This document shows positions 62,025-64,000 of a DNA stretch of 64,000 nt, piece by piece. A program made the translations under genes and the position numbers. Source of the DNA: Chelonoidis abingdonii (Eukaryota; Chordata; Testudines; Testudinidae); the NCBI RefSeq assembly GCF_003597395.2, contig NC_133777.1:60115253-60179252 (forward strand). The letters are read 5' to 3'. The notes under the pieces are model-generated. The model was given only the letters and a program-made list of their open reading frames with translations, searched no databases and was not told the origin of the DNA. Position 1 is the stretch's first letter. Every line of letters begins with the position of its first letter.

Positions 62025-62567
62025 TGTGATGGATCTGCTAAGCAGGGATTACAACTCCCATCAACCCACTCCCCATTGCACATCTTCTACTTGGCCAGGT
62101 ACAGAGAAAGGGCCTGAAATACGTATCGGCTGGGCTCTGTTTGACTAGCCAGGGGCTGCAGGGAAACTGGAGGCAGAAAAGATTCCCCAGGACCTGTATG
62201 CAGAGCCACGTGTGGAACAAGCTGTGACTGGCGGATATTGCAGCTGGATGCTGGTCTGTGTGAGACTTATGGGGAACAGCCCAGTAAGAGACACTAACTG
62301 AGCCAGACCTGGACACCTGCAGGTGCTTATTTGCTTGGAATAGAAATTTAGCTGTGAATTCATCCTAGGGAATAGCCTTGAAGAGCTCCAATTCTGTTGG
62401 ACTGCCCCCAGGGACCCAAGTAGAGAACTGTTATTGCTCACTTTAAGCCTCTGTCTTGGGTATTTTGCAATCTTTCCTTTCCCTGTCAGTAAAATTATCT
62501 TTTCCTTAGCCATGTGTCCAAGTGGTTACTGGGACTTGGTTTGCCCACAGTCCTGCATTATGAGGGA
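62025..62567 (+). mobile_element. Probable solo LTR
   Basis: Starts TGTGATGGATCTGCTAAGC with the ATTACAACTCCCATCAAC word common near the 5' end of reptile LTRs. CATCG occurs on both sides (62020-62024 and 62568-62572), a candidate 5-bp duplication. The right terminus (GAGGGA, or GGGACA if shifted by two) is not a clean match, so the limit is uncertain by a few bases. Orientation is inferred from the TG start. Confidence 0.5.
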
Positions 62568-62574
62568 CATCGCT

Positions 62575-64000
62575 TATTTAAACAAAAAATTGCCTATCCG
62601 ATACTAAATTGGGATAAACTATCTATTTTTCAGTAAAATTACAAAAGTGTCACCAGAACTACCTTTAACTCAGGACATGTTGTGTAAGTCACTTCTTCAG
62701 GGTTTACCTTAATAATTTGGTTGTCATCAACCATTTAAATTTAAAATCCTCCTACAGAAAATGTCTATTTCAAAATGCTTTGATACAAAAGCTATCAGGA
62801 ACCTCCTGGTGAGCAGACACTGTAAGTTCTTCATATATCTGTACTGGCCCTGGTATTAGCTCCATCTGAATAGAGCTCTGTAATCTGGGGGTGCAACTGC
62901 CACACCTATCTTGTTGACATGGATCTGAATTCGGCCACTCCTTTTATTAGTGACTGCTTGAATTATACCCCAACCTCCAGTTTGTATGTACTATCGCAAA
63001 AAGCTCCACCAGACCTTTGGGATGCCATTAATATTAAGTCCTTCTGTGACAGATAAACCAGCCTATTGACTGATGCCACATTCTCAGACAGGAAATAATG
63101 CACAGCACCAACTCGAAGGTCTGCTCATATTCCGGGGAGGAATCCCACTCCTGCATACCAGGATGTGACATCACAGCTGATCTCTCAGCTCCACCTCTGC
63201 ACGCCACACCCCCCCACTCCCGTGCTACAGCAGCTTATGCACTCCTGGACAAGAATGGTGCTGGCCCTTTACCATACACAGACAATCAGTGCTGCCAGGG
63301 AGCTGAAAACTGTCTTCTTATAGAGTAGAATCATAGGTGAGAGAGGGTCTAATACACTAAGTTACTCCCAAGAGTTTGTCATTGCACTTGCCTTCTTGTC
63401 CACTTGATGTGTTCCTGGACCAGACTCAACAGGTTATTTTCAAGCTTATCTAAAGTTGATGCAACTATGCACCAGTTTGGCCTGGTTTCCTCTCCACTCT
63501 GTGGGTCAGCAATGCAGACAGTAACTCATGTGGAAGAATGCCCAGTTCAACATCTGAAGGGCAGTGCCTAGCCTCCTTGATACAAAGGCTATACCCTGTT
63601 ATGGAACCTGAACATTGAGCTCTGATGTCTGCATATGAGAGGAGGAATATCATTGTGAAGTATTAGAGCTCATTTACTTTCTTCTCTCCTCCAAGACAGT
63701 ACAAAGACAGATTTTGTCACCACCACAGGCAAAGCAGGACAAAAAGGATAAAGGACTGGTTATTGTCTAAAACACACGTTCTAAAATTGTTTAGATGCCT
63801 GTGTTCATACTTCAAACAATGAGATATTGTGTAGGAGTACTAGAGAGCCAAAGAAAATAAGATTTCTATAATGACCTGATGGTCACATGAAATCTGATTA
63901 GATTTCTTGCAGTAAAATCTACACTGAGAAAGGACTTAAATGTATTTGTATTGATAGACCACAGCTATGCTGGCTTGGAAGAATGCATTTGTTGAGCAAG
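62575..64000. other. No recognised feature
   Basis: Intergenic sequence to the right edge. The 63098-63328 frame and its neighbours have no recognisable domain. Confidence 0.5.

Noticed and set aside
27500..64000. A neighbouring gene upstream of TCF12 (for example ZNF280D, the next gene in mammals)
   Set aside because: No zinc-finger exons or other conserved coding segments were visible. The distance to the next gene in mammals is large, so absence here is expected.

Overview
This window is vertebrate nuclear DNA, most likely from a turtle. It has one protein-coding gene, a short CpG island, and a dense set of old transposable elements typical of reptiles: CR1 LINEs, Penelope-like elements, MIR/CORE-SINEs, hAT and Harbinger MITEs, and solo LTRs. 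The species call is inference from the repeat types; no marker gene fixes it.

The gene is the 5' end of TCF12 (the HEB E-protein, a bHLH transcription factor), on the minus strand. Two coding exons can be read with splice sites: exon 2 with the start codon (22332-22428) and exon 3 (21429-21501). They encode the N-terminal activation domain AD1. A CpG island at about 23.05-24.3 kb holds the probable non-coding first exon, with a candidate donor at 23726-23727. From 21428 down to position 1 is intron 3, and I found no further TCF12 exon there. The intron holds a Tigger-type MITE, three CR1 pieces, a palindromic MITE, two solo LTRs and a degraded 3.6 kb non-LTR retrotransposon with R2-type restriction-like endonuclease architecture.

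About 130 bp beyond the CpG island, a 41-bp minisatellite with a partly preserved four-unit higher-order repeat runs from 24.5 to 25.95 kb. It grades into an AC-rich tail that a 701-bp hAT element interrupts. From about 27.5 kb to the end (about 36 kb) I found no gene; this is intergenic DNA upstream of TCF12. It is layered with repeats. The clearest case is a solo LTR at 48226-52117 containing three separate hAT insertions, each bounded by 8-bp target-site duplications. Other items are a second LTR with a nested hAT, a Harbinger MITE inside a MIR, a Penelope-like element with recognisable reverse transcriptase and endonuclease remains, and a CR1 whose reverse transcriptase has been deleted. 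Three Penelope-type tails carry a hammerhead-ribozyme-like core.

Nearly all open reading frames outside TCF12 are chance frames, frames opened by tandem repeats, or eroded transposon proteins. Element boundaries were placed by eye from terminal inverted repeats and target-site duplications. Family names rest on remembered consensus features, not on a database search.
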